64,000 nucleotides of DNA, from assembly GCF_016820515.1 (NCBI RefSeq), contig NZ_JADHDV010000014.1, positions 57,311 through 121,310 on the forward strand, given 5' to 3'. The notes under the pieces were generated by a model. It made no database searches. It was not told the origin of the DNA and saw only the letters and a list, made by a program, of their open reading frames with translations. The stretch comes from Pseudoxanthomonas beigongshangi (GTDB lineage: Bacteria > Pseudomonadota > Gammaproteobacteria > Xanthomonadales > Xanthomonadaceae). A program made the position numbers and the translations under genes. Below are positions 16,625 to 24,671 of this stretch, one piece after another (positions within the stretch are counted from its first letter, which is position 1; each line of letters opens with the position of its first letter).

Positions 16625-16646
16625 CAATTAGATATTTAGCTAATTG
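16625..16646. promoter_or_regulatory. Perfect dyad operator of the ArsR-family repressor
   Basis: CAATTAG (16625-16631) and CTAATTG (16640-16646) form a perfect inverted repeat around an eight-base AT-rich spacer, eight bases before the repressor's ATG at 16654. The site is unusually AT-rich for the window. Its position would let the repressor block its own transcription. Confidence 0.7.
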
Positions 16647-16653
16647 TCGCAAC

Positions 16654-16950
16654 ATGAGCCAGGTATTCAGAGCCCTTTCCGATCCCACCCGCCGCCGGGT
16701 CCTGCAACTCCTCCGGCAGGGGCCGCTGAGCGCGGGCGAGCTCAGCGACCAGTTCGATGTCTCCAAGCCCACCATGTCGGCGCATTTCGCCGTGTTGAAG
16801 GAAGCCGATCTGGTCCACGCGGAAAAGGCCGGCAAATCCGTGATCTACCACCTGAAGCTCTCGGTGCTCGAGGAAGCGCTGCTGGGCTTTGTCCATTCGT
16901 TCGGCGTCGGCGCCGGGTCGCCGAAGTCCAAGAAGGAGACGGCACGATGA
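16654..16950 (+). CDS. ArsR/SdpR-type autorepressor
   Basis: The 98-aa protein is a minimal winged helix (VFRALSDPTRRRVLQLLRQGPLSAGELSDQF, then KPTMSAHFAVLKEADLV). No metal-binding Cys pair is present, which points to the SdpR-like subgroup, not metal sensors. In Bacillus the related SdpR works with the membrane immunity protein SdpI; here the next gene also encodes a membrane protein and overlaps by ATGA. A perfect dyad just upstream supports autoregulation. Confidence 0.85.
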   Translation: MSQVFRALSDPTRRRVLQLLRQGPLSAGELSDQFDVSKPTMSAHFAVLKEADLVHAEKAGKSVIYHLKLSVLEEALLGFVHSFGVGAGSPKSKKETAR

Positions 16951-17321
16951 ACAAAGAACTGATTTCGGATCTCGCGTGGGGCGTCGGCATCGTGCTGCTC
17001 GCACTCGGCGCCACCTACGCGCGCAAGCTCGGCTACATCGATGGCGAAACCGTCACCCGTCTGGTCATGGGCGCCATCGGCCTGATGGTCGCCTGGTTCG
17101 GCAATCGCATGCCCAAACGCTTCGTTCCGGAGGCCTGGGCGCGCCGGGTCACGCGGGTCGGCGGTTGGTCCCTCGCCCTGAGCGGCCTCGTCTACGCCGG
17201 ACTCTGGGCATTCGCCCCGATCCAGGTCGCGGCGGCGGGCGGTTCGCTGGCCGTGTTGCTGGGAATAGCCGTGACCATCGGCTATTGCCTGTCGCTGCGT
17301 GGCAAGACGAAAGCGTCCTAG
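16947..17321 (+). CDS. Membrane partner of the ArsR-family repressor
   Basis: The 124-aa product has four predicted transmembrane helices (about 7-25, 37-53, 75-93 and 98-116) and a short basic tail. Its start overlaps the repressor stop (ATGA), so translation is coupled. The arrangement matches SdpR/SdpI-like pairs, in which the membrane protein binds the repressor or gives immunity; sequence similarity to SdpI itself is not obvious to me, so the functional link is inference from context. Confidence 0.7.
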   Translation: MNKELISDLAWGVGIVLLALGATYARKLGYIDGETVTRLVMGAIGLMVAWFGNRMPKRFVPEAWARRVTRVGGWSLALSGLVYAGLWAFAPIQVAAAGGSLAVLLGIAVTIGYCLSLRGKTKAS

Positions 17322-17367
17322 CCGATACGGCAGAATCGGGGTCCAACTGTCAGGAAGTCAGGTGCAT

Positions 17368-17733
17368 ATGTCGGATACCGCAATCAACCTGCGGGACAAG
17401 CTGGCCCGGTTCTCGGACCACTGGTCGCCGCGCGTCATCGCCGAGATGAACGACTACCAGTTCAAGCTCGCCAAGGTGCAGGGCGAATTCGTCTGGCACG
17501 CCCACGCGGATACGGACGAAGTGTTCATCGTCCTGGACGGTGAAATGACGATCGAGTTCCGGGACAAGGCCGTGCCGCTCGCCGCCGGGGAGATGTACGT
17601 CGTCCCCAAGGGCGTCGAACACCGGCCCGTGGCCGCGCGGGAATGCTGCATCATGCTGGTGGAGCCGCGTGGCGTGGTCAACACGGGGGATGCGGGGGGC
17701 GCGTATACCGCGCGGAATGATGTGTGGGTTTAG
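17368..17733 (+). CDS. Single-domain cupin protein
   Basis: The 121-aa protein carries one cupin motif: the first metal-binding segment [16 protein letters not shown] (His-x-His, then Glu) and the second with [15 protein letters not shown] (final His). Such small cupins bind a metal and act as isomerases, dioxygenases or sensors; no substrate can be assigned. The ATG at 17368 is preceded by AGGTG. Confidence 0.85.
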   Translation: MSDTAINLRDKLARFSDHWSPRVIAEMNDYQFKLAKVQGEFVWHAHADTDEVFIVLDGEMTIEFRDKAVPLAAGEMYVVPKGVEHRPVAARECCIMLVEPRGVVNTGDAGGAYTARNDVWV

Positions 17734-17848
17734 TGCACGCGCGCTATTCGGGCAAGCGCACTTTATTTCGTGGAGGCGACCCTGCGTCGTCGAAACCTTT
17801 GCTCCACGCGACCACGGGTAGCGTGCTCTCCAACATTCAGGAGGTCTC

Positions 17849-18343
17849 ATGGACAAGTCACCATCAGGCGGAAAGGCCATAGCGAGAACCGGCATGCTCA
17901 TCCGCAAACCCGTAGCAGAAGTATTCGCCGCCTTCATCGATCCCCGCATCACCACCCGATTCTGGTTCACCAAGAGCAGCGGTCCGCTCGAAGCGGGCAA
18001 GCCGGTGACCTGGGAATGGGAAATGTACGAAGCATCGACCCACGTCGTACCGAAGGTTATTGAGCCCGAACAACGCATCGTCATCGAGTGGGACGGTTAC
18101 ACCGGACGTACGAACGTGGAATGGGAGTTCGTGCCCATGGGGCCGGACGCCACGTTCGTCGGCATCACGGAATCCGGCTGGACCGGGACCAGCGATGAAC
18201 TGCTGGAACATGCGACCAACGCCACGCAGGGCTTCACCTGGACGCTGGCGGGCCTCAAGGCATGGCTGGAACACGGCGTGGAACTGAACCTGATTGCGGA
18301 CCGTTTTCCCAACGGTCCCGAGGATCCCTATCCCACCCGCTAG
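17849..18343 (+). CDS. SRPBCC/AHSA1-family protein
   Basis: The 164-aa product follows the activator-of-Hsp90-ATPase-homologue (AHSA1/SRPBCC) pattern: IRKPVAEVFAAFIDPRITTRFWFTKSSG, WEWEMYEAS, VEWEFVPMG and the C-terminal amphipathic helix HATNATQGFTWTLAGLKAWLEHG. These proteins bind small hydrophobic ligands in a helix-grip fold. The biological ligand is unknown. Monocistronic, convergent with the gene ending at 18383. Confidence 0.88.
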   Translation: MDKSPSGGKAIARTGMLIRKPVAEVFAAFIDPRITTRFWFTKSSGPLEAGKPVTWEWEMYEASTHVVPKVIEPEQRIVIEWDGYTGRTNVEWEFVPMGPDATFVGITESGWTGTSDELLEHATNATQGFTWTLAGLKAWLEHGVELNLIADRFPNGPEDPYPTR

Positions 18344-18345
18344 CC

Positions 18346-18371
18346 TGCGGATGGTCGCTCCGCTATCCGCA
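18346..18371. terminator. Hairpin between convergent genes
   Basis: TGCGGAT (18346-18352) pairs with ATCCGCA (18365-18371) around a 12-base loop, followed by AAA. It fills the 39-bp gap between the AHSA1 gene and the gluconate-2-dehydrogenase-like small subunit. Confidence 0.45.
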
Positions 18372-18382
18372 AAAGCCCTTGG

Positions 18383-18949
18383 TTACGCCCACGCCGGCTG
18401 CCCCGGCTCCAGCGGCACACAGCCGTCGTAGCGTCCGGGCACCGGGATATAGCGCAGGGCCTGGGTGAGGCCGACTTCGGAATTGAAATAGGTCTGCAGC
18501 GCAAGCGCGCGCACGCTGTTGAACCAGTGTTTGTCCCCAGCCTTCTGCGCCGCCGCATCCAGCTCCGTGAGCAGGCGTTCGCGTTCCGCAACGGGCAGCG
18601 AGGCGAAACTGCCGCCGCGCTCGCGGCAGGCGGCGCGAAGGTCCTGCAAGCCCGTGGCGACGCGCTGCTGCGCCTCCGGGCTCTCGCAATCGGCCAGCAT
18701 CAGCACCATCATCGCGCCGACGCCGGCGGCCCTGGCACCGGGAGATGCAGGCGTCGTCGGCAGCAGCGTATCCGCGATGTCCTCCAGCAAGGTCCGGTCG
18801 TCCTGCGCCGGGGACGGCGTCGCGGGAGCGGCCTCGGCGTCGCCGGGCATGCCGGCACCCAGCAACAAGCCGGTCGCAGCCAGCGCACTGCCGGCCAGCG
18901 CGGTCTTCAACGCCTCGCGGCGGGTGATCTTTTGCTTGGCATCGCTCAC
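18383..18949 (-). CDS. Tat-exported small subunit of a GMC dehydrogenase (gluconate 2-dehydrogenase subunit 3 type)
   Basis: The 188-aa protein starts with a twin-arginine signal (KITRREALKTALAGSALAATGLLLGA), so it is exported folded, and would carry its flavoprotein partner with it. The mature part matches the gluconate 2-dehydrogenase subunit 3 family (LLEDIADTLLPTTPASPGARAAGVG, then a C-terminal YFNSEVGLTQALRYIPVPGRYDGCVP). The GTG start at 18949 overlaps the stop of the upstream GMC gene (GTGA). Subunits of this type serve as chaperone and partner for GMC oxidoreductases that oxidise sugars. Confidence 0.88.
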   Translation of the reverse strand: MSDAKQKITRREALKTALAGSALAATGLLLGAGMPGDAEAAPATPSPAQDDRTLLEDIADTLLPTTPASPGARAAGVGAMMVLMLADCESPEAQQRVATGLQDLRAACRERGGSFASLPVAERERLLTELDAAAQKAGDKHWFNSVRALALQTYFNSEVGLTQALRYIPVPGRYDGCVPLEPGQPAWA

Positions 18950-20628
18950 AGGTTCTGCCTCCCCAATTCCTCGACGGCGCGGTTCACCGCGCGCGCGGTC
19001 AACGCCATGTAGAGCAGCGACGGCGACTGGTTGCCGGTGGAGGTCATGCAGGCGCCGTCGGTGACGAAGACGTTCGGGCACGTGTGCAGCTGGTTCCATT
19101 GGTTGAGCATCGATGTGGCCGGATCGCGCCCCATCCGGCAACCGCCCATCTCGTGGATGTCGCGTCCGGGATACCACTGGGTATCCGCGGTTTCGATGTC
19201 ACGGCAACCGGCGACTTCCATCATCTCCTTCGCCTGCTCGCGCCAGTCGCGGACCATCTTTTCGTCGTTGTCGTCGTACTCCACCGACGTCACCAGTTGC
19301 GGGATGCCCCAGGCATCCTTGAGCGTATCGTGCAGGCGGACGTGGTTGCTTTCCTTGGGAACGGTCTCGCCCTGCATGTACATGTAGACCTTCCACTGTC
19401 CCGGTCGCGCCTGCGCATCCTTGTAGACACCGCCCATGCGCGCGGACGAAGGCGCGCCACGCTCGCGGAAGGCGCCGGTGAAGGTGGTGTAACCGCCGAC
19501 GAAATCCATCTCGTGCCGCTTGAGATTGCGGAAGTTGGGGATGATGCATTCCGAAGGACGGCGTCCGTAGTAGTAGCCGTCCTCGAACCCGTCGATCAGA
19601 CCGCCGCCGTTGGCACGATAGCTCTGGAAGGCCACGTACTTGCCGAGCAGGCCATTGTCGTTGCCCAGTCCGTGCGGAAAGCGCGCGGAGATCGAGTTCA
19701 GCAGGATCAGTACGGAGTTCAGCGCGGATGCATTCACGAACACGATGCGCGCGCGGTATTCGGTGATCTCCCCGGTATGCGCATCGACCACCCGCACGCC
19801 CGCCGCGCGACCCTTGCGCTCGTCGTGGATGATCGAGTGCACCACCGCATCGGGCCGGATGGTCAGGTTGCCGGTCTTCGCCGCCCACGGCAGCGTGGAC
19901 GAGTTGGAACTGAAGTAGGCGCCATAGGGGCAGCCGCGCCAGCACATGTTGCGCGACATGCAGGGACCGCGCCCCTGATCCAGATGGATCTGCTCGGGCT
20001 TGGTCAGATGCGCCCAGCGGCCCTGCACCACGTAGCGGTCGCCGTAGTGTTTGCGGATGCGTTCGCTGTAGGCCTTCTCGACGCAGTTGAAATCGAACGG
20101 CGGCTGGAACTCGCCATCAGGCATCGAATCCAGGCCGTCCAGGTTGCCGGACACGCCGATGAATTTCTCCACGTGCGAATACCACGGCGCGATGTCGTCA
20201 TAGCCGATCGGCCAGCCGATGCCGTAGCCGTCACGTTCCGGCGCTTCGAAGTCATAGCGGCTCCAGCGCTGGCAGGCGCGTCCCCACATGATCGATTTCC
20301 CGCCGACCTGATAACCGCGAATCCAGTCGAACGGCTTTTCCTGCACGTAGGGATGATCGGCGTCTTTGGTGAAGAAGTGCAGCACGTCCTCGGCGGCGAT
20401 CCGGGAAGCCACCGGGTTCTCTTCCCGGTACTTGCGCGTCAGCGCCCCGCCATGTGGCAGCTCCCACGGCGACAACCACGCGGTCGGATAGTCCTTGATG
20501 TGCTCGACGTTGCGGCCGCGTTCCAGCACCAGCGTCTTCAAGCCCTTCTCGCACAATTCCTTGGCAGCCCAGCCGCCGGAGATCCCGGAACCGATGACAA
20601 TGGCGTCGTAGGTATTGTCGTCGGCCAT
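18946..20628 (-). CDS. GMC-family FAD-dependent sugar oxidoreductase
   Basis: The 560-aa flavoprotein has an N-terminal FAD-binding GSGISG (about 12-17), the GMC signature segment GGKSIMWGRACQRW, and the C-terminal catalytic His in HEMGGCRMG with the partner Asn in STGNQSPSLLYMALTARA. Cys-rich GPCMSRNMCWRGCPYGAYF is typical of the group working with subunit 3. It sits between the Tat-exported small subunit (overlap) and a DUF1080 protein (2-bp gap). Recent work places similar GMC/subunit-3/DUF1080 groups in oxidation of glycosides at C3; that role here is inference. Confidence 0.9.
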   Translation of the reverse strand: MADDNTYDAIVIGSGISGGWAAKELCEKGLKTLVLERGRNVEHIKDYPTAWLSPWELPHGGALTRKYREENPVASRIAAEDVLHFFTKDADHPYVQEKPFDWIRGYQVGGKSIMWGRACQRWSRYDFEAPERDGYGIGWPIGYDDIAPWYSHVEKFIGVSGNLDGLDSMPDGEFQPPFDFNCVEKAYSERIRKHYGDRYVVQGRWAHLTKPEQIHLDQGRGPCMSRNMCWRGCPYGAYFSSNSSTLPWAAKTGNLTIRPDAVVHSIIHDERKGRAAGVRVVDAHTGEITEYRARIVFVNASALNSVLILLNSISARFPHGLGNDNGLLGKYVAFQSYRANGGGLIDGFEDGYYYGRRPSECIIPNFRNLKRHEMDFVGGYTTFTGAFRERGAPSSARMGGVYKDAQARPGQWKVYMYMQGETVPKESNHVRLHDTLKDAWGIPQLVTSVEYDDNDEKMVRDWREQAKEMMEVAGCRDIETADTQWYPGRDIHEMGGCRMGRDPATSMLNQWNQLHTCPNVFVTDGACMTSTGNQSPSLLYMALTARAVNRAVEELGRQNL

Positions 20629-20630
20629 GC

Positions 20631-21578
20631 TCACAACGCCGGGGTCAGGGTGATGTTGCGGAACTCGACGGGGCCATGGTCGCCTTGGAGCATCAGCGGA
20701 CCCGGCGCGCCTTCGTCGCTGTCCAGCGCGCCGCCGGTGATGCCGGGAATCTCGCGATCGCAGATCACGGTCTTGCCATTGACCGCGACGGTAACCTTGC
20801 GCCCGACCAGGGTGATATCCAGCGACTGCCATTCGCTGGGCTTCGCGGAAGCATCCTCGCTGGGCGCCAGAAAACCGTAGATGGCGCCGAGGCTGTCGCT
20901 GGCCGGCTCGCCGAAGGTGTCGGCGATCTGCACCTCATGGCGTCCGCGCAGGTACACGCCGCTGTTGCTGCCCTTGGGAAAACGCAATTCCACGTGCAGC
21001 TTGAAATCGGTGAAGCGCTGTTCGCTGACCAGGTTGGCGCCGGCCTTGGCATTGCGCAGCACGCCGTCTTGCACGGACCATTGCGAGGACTGGCCGATCG
21101 CACGCCAGCCTTCCAGCCCCTTGCCGCCGAGCAGACGGATCGGCTGTCCCCAGCGCGGCGGTTCCGCGCGCTGCAACGACGGCGCGCGCACCGCGCTCCA
21201 GTCGTGGCGTTTGCCGTCCGGCAATTGCATCGTCCCGGAGAGCTTGCCATCCCGCAGATGTCCCTGGAACGAAAGGTGGTCGTTGCCTCCCTCCCATTGC
21301 GGCGGAATGGCGAAGCGCATTTCGCCGTTGTCCGTTTCCACCCGCGCGATCGGTCGCGCGCTGCCGGCCGCGCCGACGAACTGTCCGACCAGCGCACTCG
21401 CGCCGGAGCGGCGGATTTCCAGCCAGGAAGGCACGTCGCCGGTGGGCGTATGCACGGTGATGTCCCAGCGTCCAGTCAGCGCGTCGGCGGGATTTTCCGC
21501 AGCCGTCGCGGAAACGGCGGACAGGCTCGCGAGCAGACCAAGCGCGAGCAGTGCTGGCGGGGTTCGGCGAGCGGACAT
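20631..21578 (-). CDS. Secreted DUF1080 (3-keto-disaccharide hydrolase type) protein
   Basis: The 315-aa protein has a signal peptide (ALLALGLLASLSAVSATA). Residues from about 30-130 form a small domain (GRWDITVHTPTGDVPSWLEI), and 145-315 form the DUF1080 concanavalin-like beta-sandwich (LLGGKGLEGWRAIG, FTDFKLHVELRFPKGSNSGVYLRG, WQSLDITLVGRKVTVAVNGK, PLMLQGDHGPVEFRNI). DUF1080 enzymes hydrolyse or eliminate 3-keto-glycosides. It is the first gene of the three-gene operon with the GMC enzyme. Confidence 0.88.
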   Translation of the reverse strand: MSARRTPPALLALGLLASLSAVSATAAENPADALTGRWDITVHTPTGDVPSWLEIRRSGASALVGQFVGAAGSARPIARVETDNGEMRFAIPPQWEGGNDHLSFQGHLRDGKLSGTMQLPDGKRHDWSAVRAPSLQRAEPPRWGQPIRLLGGKGLEGWRAIGQSSQWSVQDGVLRNAKAGANLVSEQRFTDFKLHVELRFPKGSNSGVYLRGRHEVQIADTFGEPASDSLGAIYGFLAPSEDASAKPSEWQSLDITLVGRKVTVAVNGKTVICDREIPGITGGALDSDEGAPGPLMLQGDHGPVEFRNITLTPAL

Positions 21579-21929
21579 GGCGTTCCCGTTTGCTGGCAGA
21601 GGCGACCGACTTTAAATGACAGCGCTGGACAACGCTACGTGCCAGGCCGGACATTTCCACGAATCCAGTGCTGGAGAAGGTATCGGATTGGCATCGGGTT
21701 TCCCTTCGCAACGCGCCGCCGGAAAGTGGCCTTTCATTTTGTGCGGTGCGAGAAAATCCGTATCCGGCAGGAGGCGCCCTGTTCAGATAAAGGAAGCTTC
21801 GTCCGTCAGGGTCCTGCCGGGACCTCGACGCTTTGATGCGACATCGATTCGGGCATCATGCAATCTCCCTCTCGCCAGGCATAACGGTCCGGAATGGGAG
21901 CGACCGGCTCTCTCCGGGAGGCGGAAGGC
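21579..21929. other. Non-coding gap upstream of the YCII gene
   Basis: I see no gene with typical codon use in this stretch. It must hold the promoter of the DUF1080-GMC operon on the minus strand. A plus-strand open frame starting at 21616 has atypical composition and no recognisable product. The gap ends in a small palindromic repeat (21930-21953). Confidence 0.4.
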
Positions 21930-21953
21930 AGCGGAGCAAGCTCCGCTCTACGC
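21930..21953. repeat. Palindromic repeat AGCGGAGC-AA-GCTCCGCT
   Basis: Eight-base arms (21930-21937, 21940-21947) around AA, followed by CTACGC. The same element, including the flank, occurs in a cluster at 63727-63915, so this is a dispersed REP-type family. Confidence 0.75.
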
Positions 21954-21985
21954 GGCGTTGTTTCCCCAGACAAGACGAGGGCACC

Positions 21986-22312
21986 ATGGCGATGTACCTG
22001 ATTTCCTTTCCCAGCGCGGCGATGGTCGTGCCCGATGACGAAATGCAGGCGGTGGGCCGTGACGCCAATGCCGTGATCGACGAGGCCAAGGCGGCCGGCG
22101 TCTACCTCTTCGCCGGCGGCATCGAGGAAAGCGTGTCCCCCGTACTCGTTTCGGCCAACGGCACCTTCGCCGAAGGTGGCTATTCCTGGGCGCCCCCACT
22201 CACTGGCGGCTTCACCGTGCTGGAACTGCCTTCGCGCGAGGAGGCCATCGCATGGGCCGCACGTATCGCGAAGGCTTGTCGCTGCGATCAGGAGTTGCGG
22301 GTCATTGTTTGA
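21986..22312 (+). CDS. YCII-related (DGPF-domain) protein
   Basis: The 108-aa protein has the YCII ferredoxin-like fold pattern: MYLISFPSAAMVVPDDEMQAVGRDANAVIDEAKAAGVYLFAGGIEE with the central Gly-rich strand, and TGGFTVLELPSREEAIAWAARIAKAC at the end. Related proteins often sit beside ECF sigma factors or act as small dehydratase-like enzymes. Its role is unknown. An internal ATG at 21992 is an equally possible start. Confidence 0.78.
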   Translation: MAMYLISFPSAAMVVPDDEMQAVGRDANAVIDEAKAAGVYLFAGGIEESVSPVLVSANGTFAEGGYSWAPPLTGGFTVLELPSREEAIAWAARIAKACRCDQELRVIV

Positions 22313-22354
22313 ACCGTAAAGCTGGCGCAGCCAAACCGTCCGTTACATCACCGC

Positions 22355-23170
22355 CTACGGTTGCCCCGACATCACGCCTTCAATCCACTCGCGGTAATGG
22401 CTCACGCGGACATTGCAGCTGATCTGCCCGTAGCGTCCCGGCCGTGCCGTCATGACGTGGCCGTGGACGAATTTCCAGGACGCCAGTCCGGCCAACGCCC
22501 GTTGGCCCTCGTTCTGGATCAGCACCGGGCCGCCGCTGTCCCCGTTGCCCAGTATGCCCTCCAGGGGCAGGGCCGCCGGCGGTTCGTCGAATTCGTAGCA
22601 GAACCAGCGGTCATGCGCGCTGCTGACTTTGTTGAACGCGCGGCGAAGCTCCGTCCGATGGGGACTTTCCGGAGCGTAACCGCTCGCGCCCGTGCCCGTC
22701 GCGCCCTTCCCCACGATCTCTACAATCTGGCCGAACTCCTTGCCGTCCTTGTAGAGCGCGACGGGAGCGACGTCCTCGACAGGCTGTTTCAGCTTGATCA
22801 GGGCGACGTCGTCGGAATTGGCAAGGAACACCACGATCAACATCGCCTCTCCGGTGGCCGTGGCCTGCTCGATCAGGTCATGCGGCACCGTCTTGTAGCC
22901 GGGATGGGTGACGACGCGTTCGACGCTTCTGGGTACGCCGTTGATGACGACCTGCTCCAGTTTTGAATGCGCGGGAATCGTGTGCGCCGCGGTGATGGCC
23001 CACTGGGGAGCAATCAATATTCCGTGCCCTTCACCGGGCATGTCGACGAGGGCAGGAAACTCGGAGGCCGGAATCCGGTACTTCGCATCATCGACGTCAT
23101 GTCGAATGACGATGGCGCCGGCCGTCGATGACGCGATGAGGAGCGCGGTAAGCAACAAGGTTCGGGTCAT
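22355..23170 (-). CDS. Secreted chymotrypsin-fold serine protease
   Basis: The 271-aa protein has a signal peptide (RTLLLTALLIASSTAGA) and an S1-type catalytic triad: His63 in ITAAHT, Asp121 in DVALIKL and Ser212 in GNGDSGGP. Two Cys (about 191 and 248) may form the single disulfide near the active site. It is a stand-alone exported trypsin-like protease; the substrate is unknown. The ATG at 23170 starts a proper signal peptide; a TTG two codons upstream is less likely. Confidence 0.9.
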   Translation of the reverse strand: MTRTLLLTALLIASSTAGAIVIRHDVDDAKYRIPASEFPALVDMPGEGHGILIAPQWAITAAHTIPAHSKLEQVVINGVPRSVERVVTHPGYKTVPHDLIEQATATGEAMLIVVFLANSDDVALIKLKQPVEDVAPVALYKDGKEFGQIVEIVGKGATGTGASGYAPESPHRTELRRAFNKVSSAHDRWFCYEFDEPPAALPLEGILGNGDSGGPVLIQNEGQRALAGLASWKFVHGHVMTARPGRYGQISCNVRVSHYREWIEGVMSGQP

Positions 23171-23498
23171 GTGCAAGGCCGGGGTCGGAGTGCGTTTTCT
23201 GGTGAAGCGGGAAGATACTTGAATCCGTTTCCACGTGCCCGATCTGCGTCCCCCTCATGGCGCACGAAGGTCTTCGCGCAATCCCGGGAGAACCGGAGGA
23301 GTGTGCACAGGGCTTGCGACCCCTGCATGACAACCAGCGGCACAACAAGCGGCGGCTCACCGGCCTCGCCACTGCCTAACCCGCGCCCCACGCATCCACC
23401 CTTGGACCCGCGCAGCAACCTTTCCCGACCCACCGCACTGGTATAGTGCGGCGAGCATAGGGGCACGGTGCCCGTCCACGAACAGAAGGGAGTTGGTC
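23171..23498. promoter_or_regulatory. Promoter region of the SPFH operon with a palindromic -10
   Basis: This 328-bp divergent gap holds no convincing gene. CCGCACT (23433-23439) and AGTGCGG (23445-23451) form a perfect inverted repeat around GGTAT. TATAGT (23442-23447), a near-consensus -10, lies in its centre about 50 bp before the SPFH start. A regulator bound to the dyad would cover the promoter. Confidence 0.5.
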
Positions 23499-24650
23499 AT
23501 GGGTCTTGTACAGGCGGTGGCAGGCGCGGTTGGCGGTGTTCTGGCCGACCAGTGGAAGGATTTCTACACCGTGCCGGAAGGATTGCCGGCGACGGCGGCG
23601 CTGTTCGCGGCGGTTCCGCGCGGGACCAATGCCGGGCGGGGTTCGAATACCCGCGGCTCCTCCAACATCATCACCAACGGGTCGAAGATCGTCGTGCCCG
23701 AGGGCTACGGACTGCTGCTGTTCCAGGACGGCGCGGTGACCGGCTTCGTCGCCGAACCGGGTGGCTATGAATGGCGCTCGGACGACGTGAACTCGCAGTC
23801 GATCTTCGCCGGCGACGGCCTGGTGAGCCCGCTGATCAAGCAAAGCTGGGAGCGCTTCAAGTTCGGCGGCCAGCCGGGTTCCCAGCAGGCCGCGTTCTTC
23901 GTTTCGCTGAAGGAACTGCCCGACAACCGCTTCGGCACCCAGTCGGAAATCTACTGGGACGACGGCTTCCTCAATACCCAGGTCGGCGCGGTGACGCGCG
24001 GTTCCTACACGCTGAAGATCACCGACCCCATCCTGTTCGTGAAGAATTTCGTGCCGGCGCGCTACCTGCAGCCGGGCGAGGTATTCGATTTCACCGACAT
24101 GGACAACGCCGCCGCCAGCCAGTTGTTCAATGAAGTGGTGGGTTCGCTGGCGCCGGCCTTCAGCCTGTACACGAACGATCCGGCCAAGGGCAATCGCATC
24201 ACCAAGCTGCAGCAGGACTCGCTGGGCTTCGCCAAAAGCCTGTCGGACGCGGTCGAGCAGGGCTACCAGTGGAGCTCGCAACGCGGGCTGGCGATCGTCA
24301 AGACCGCCATCGTTTCGATCGAGTACGACGCCAACACCCGCGAACTGCTCAAGACCGTGCAGCGCGCCGACGCGCTGTCCGGCGGACGCGGCAACTCCAA
24401 CCTGCAGGCCAGCGTGGCGCAGGGCATCCAGTCGGCCGGCGAGAACGGCGGCGCCGCCGGGCTGGTCGGACTGGGCATGGCGACCGGCATGGTCGGCGGT
24501 GTCGGCAGCCTGCAGCAGCCGGTGGCCCCGGCCGCGCCCGCGGCCGAAGACCCGGTGGCCCGGTTGAAGAAGGCCAAGGAGATGCTGGACCTCGGCCTCA
24601 TCACCCAGGCCGACTACGACGCGCTCAAGGCCAAGGCATTGGGTCTGTAA
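23499..24650 (+). CDS. SPFH-domain protein with C-terminal SHOCT motif
   Basis: The 383-aa protein has an SPFH/band-7-like core of the virion-core/YdjI-like subgroup (about 30-300: KIVVPEGYGLLLFQDGAVTGF, GSYTLKITDPILFVKNFVP, RGLAIVKTAIVSIEYDANTRELLKTVQRADALS). A Gly/Ala-rich linker and a SHOCT motif at the C-terminus (DPVARLKKAKEMLDLGLITQADYDALKAKAL) follow. There is no strong transmembrane helix. SPFH proteins assemble into membrane-associated oligomers. The ATG at 23499 has AAGGGAG six bases upstream. It heads a three-gene operon. Confidence 0.82.
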   Translation: MGLVQAVAGAVGGVLADQWKDFYTVPEGLPATAALFAAVPRGTNAGRGSNTRGSSNIITNGSKIVVPEGYGLLLFQDGAVTGFVAEPGGYEWRSDDVNSQSIFAGDGLVSPLIKQSWERFKFGGQPGSQQAAFFVSLKELPDNRFGTQSEIYWDDGFLNTQVGAVTRGSYTLKITDPILFVKNFVPARYLQPGEVFDFTDMDNAAASQLFNEVVGSLAPAFSLYTNDPAKGNRITKLQQDSLGFAKSLSDAVEQGYQWSSQRGLAIVKTAIVSIEYDANTRELLKTVQRADALSGGRGNSNLQASVAQGIQSAGENGGAAGLVGLGMATGMVGGVGSLQQPVAPAAPAAEDPVARLKKAKEMLDLGLITQADYDALKAKALGL

Positions 24651-24671
24651 GCGAGCAGGCGTTCCGCACCC

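Noticed and set aside
19084..20880. Plus-strand open frame of about 600 codons over the GMC gene
   Set aside because: Antisense shadow; low-complexity His/Val/Arg composition without motifs.
21616..22038. Plus-strand open frame before the YCII gene
   Set aside because: Atypical composition, crosses the palindromic repeat and has no recognisable product.
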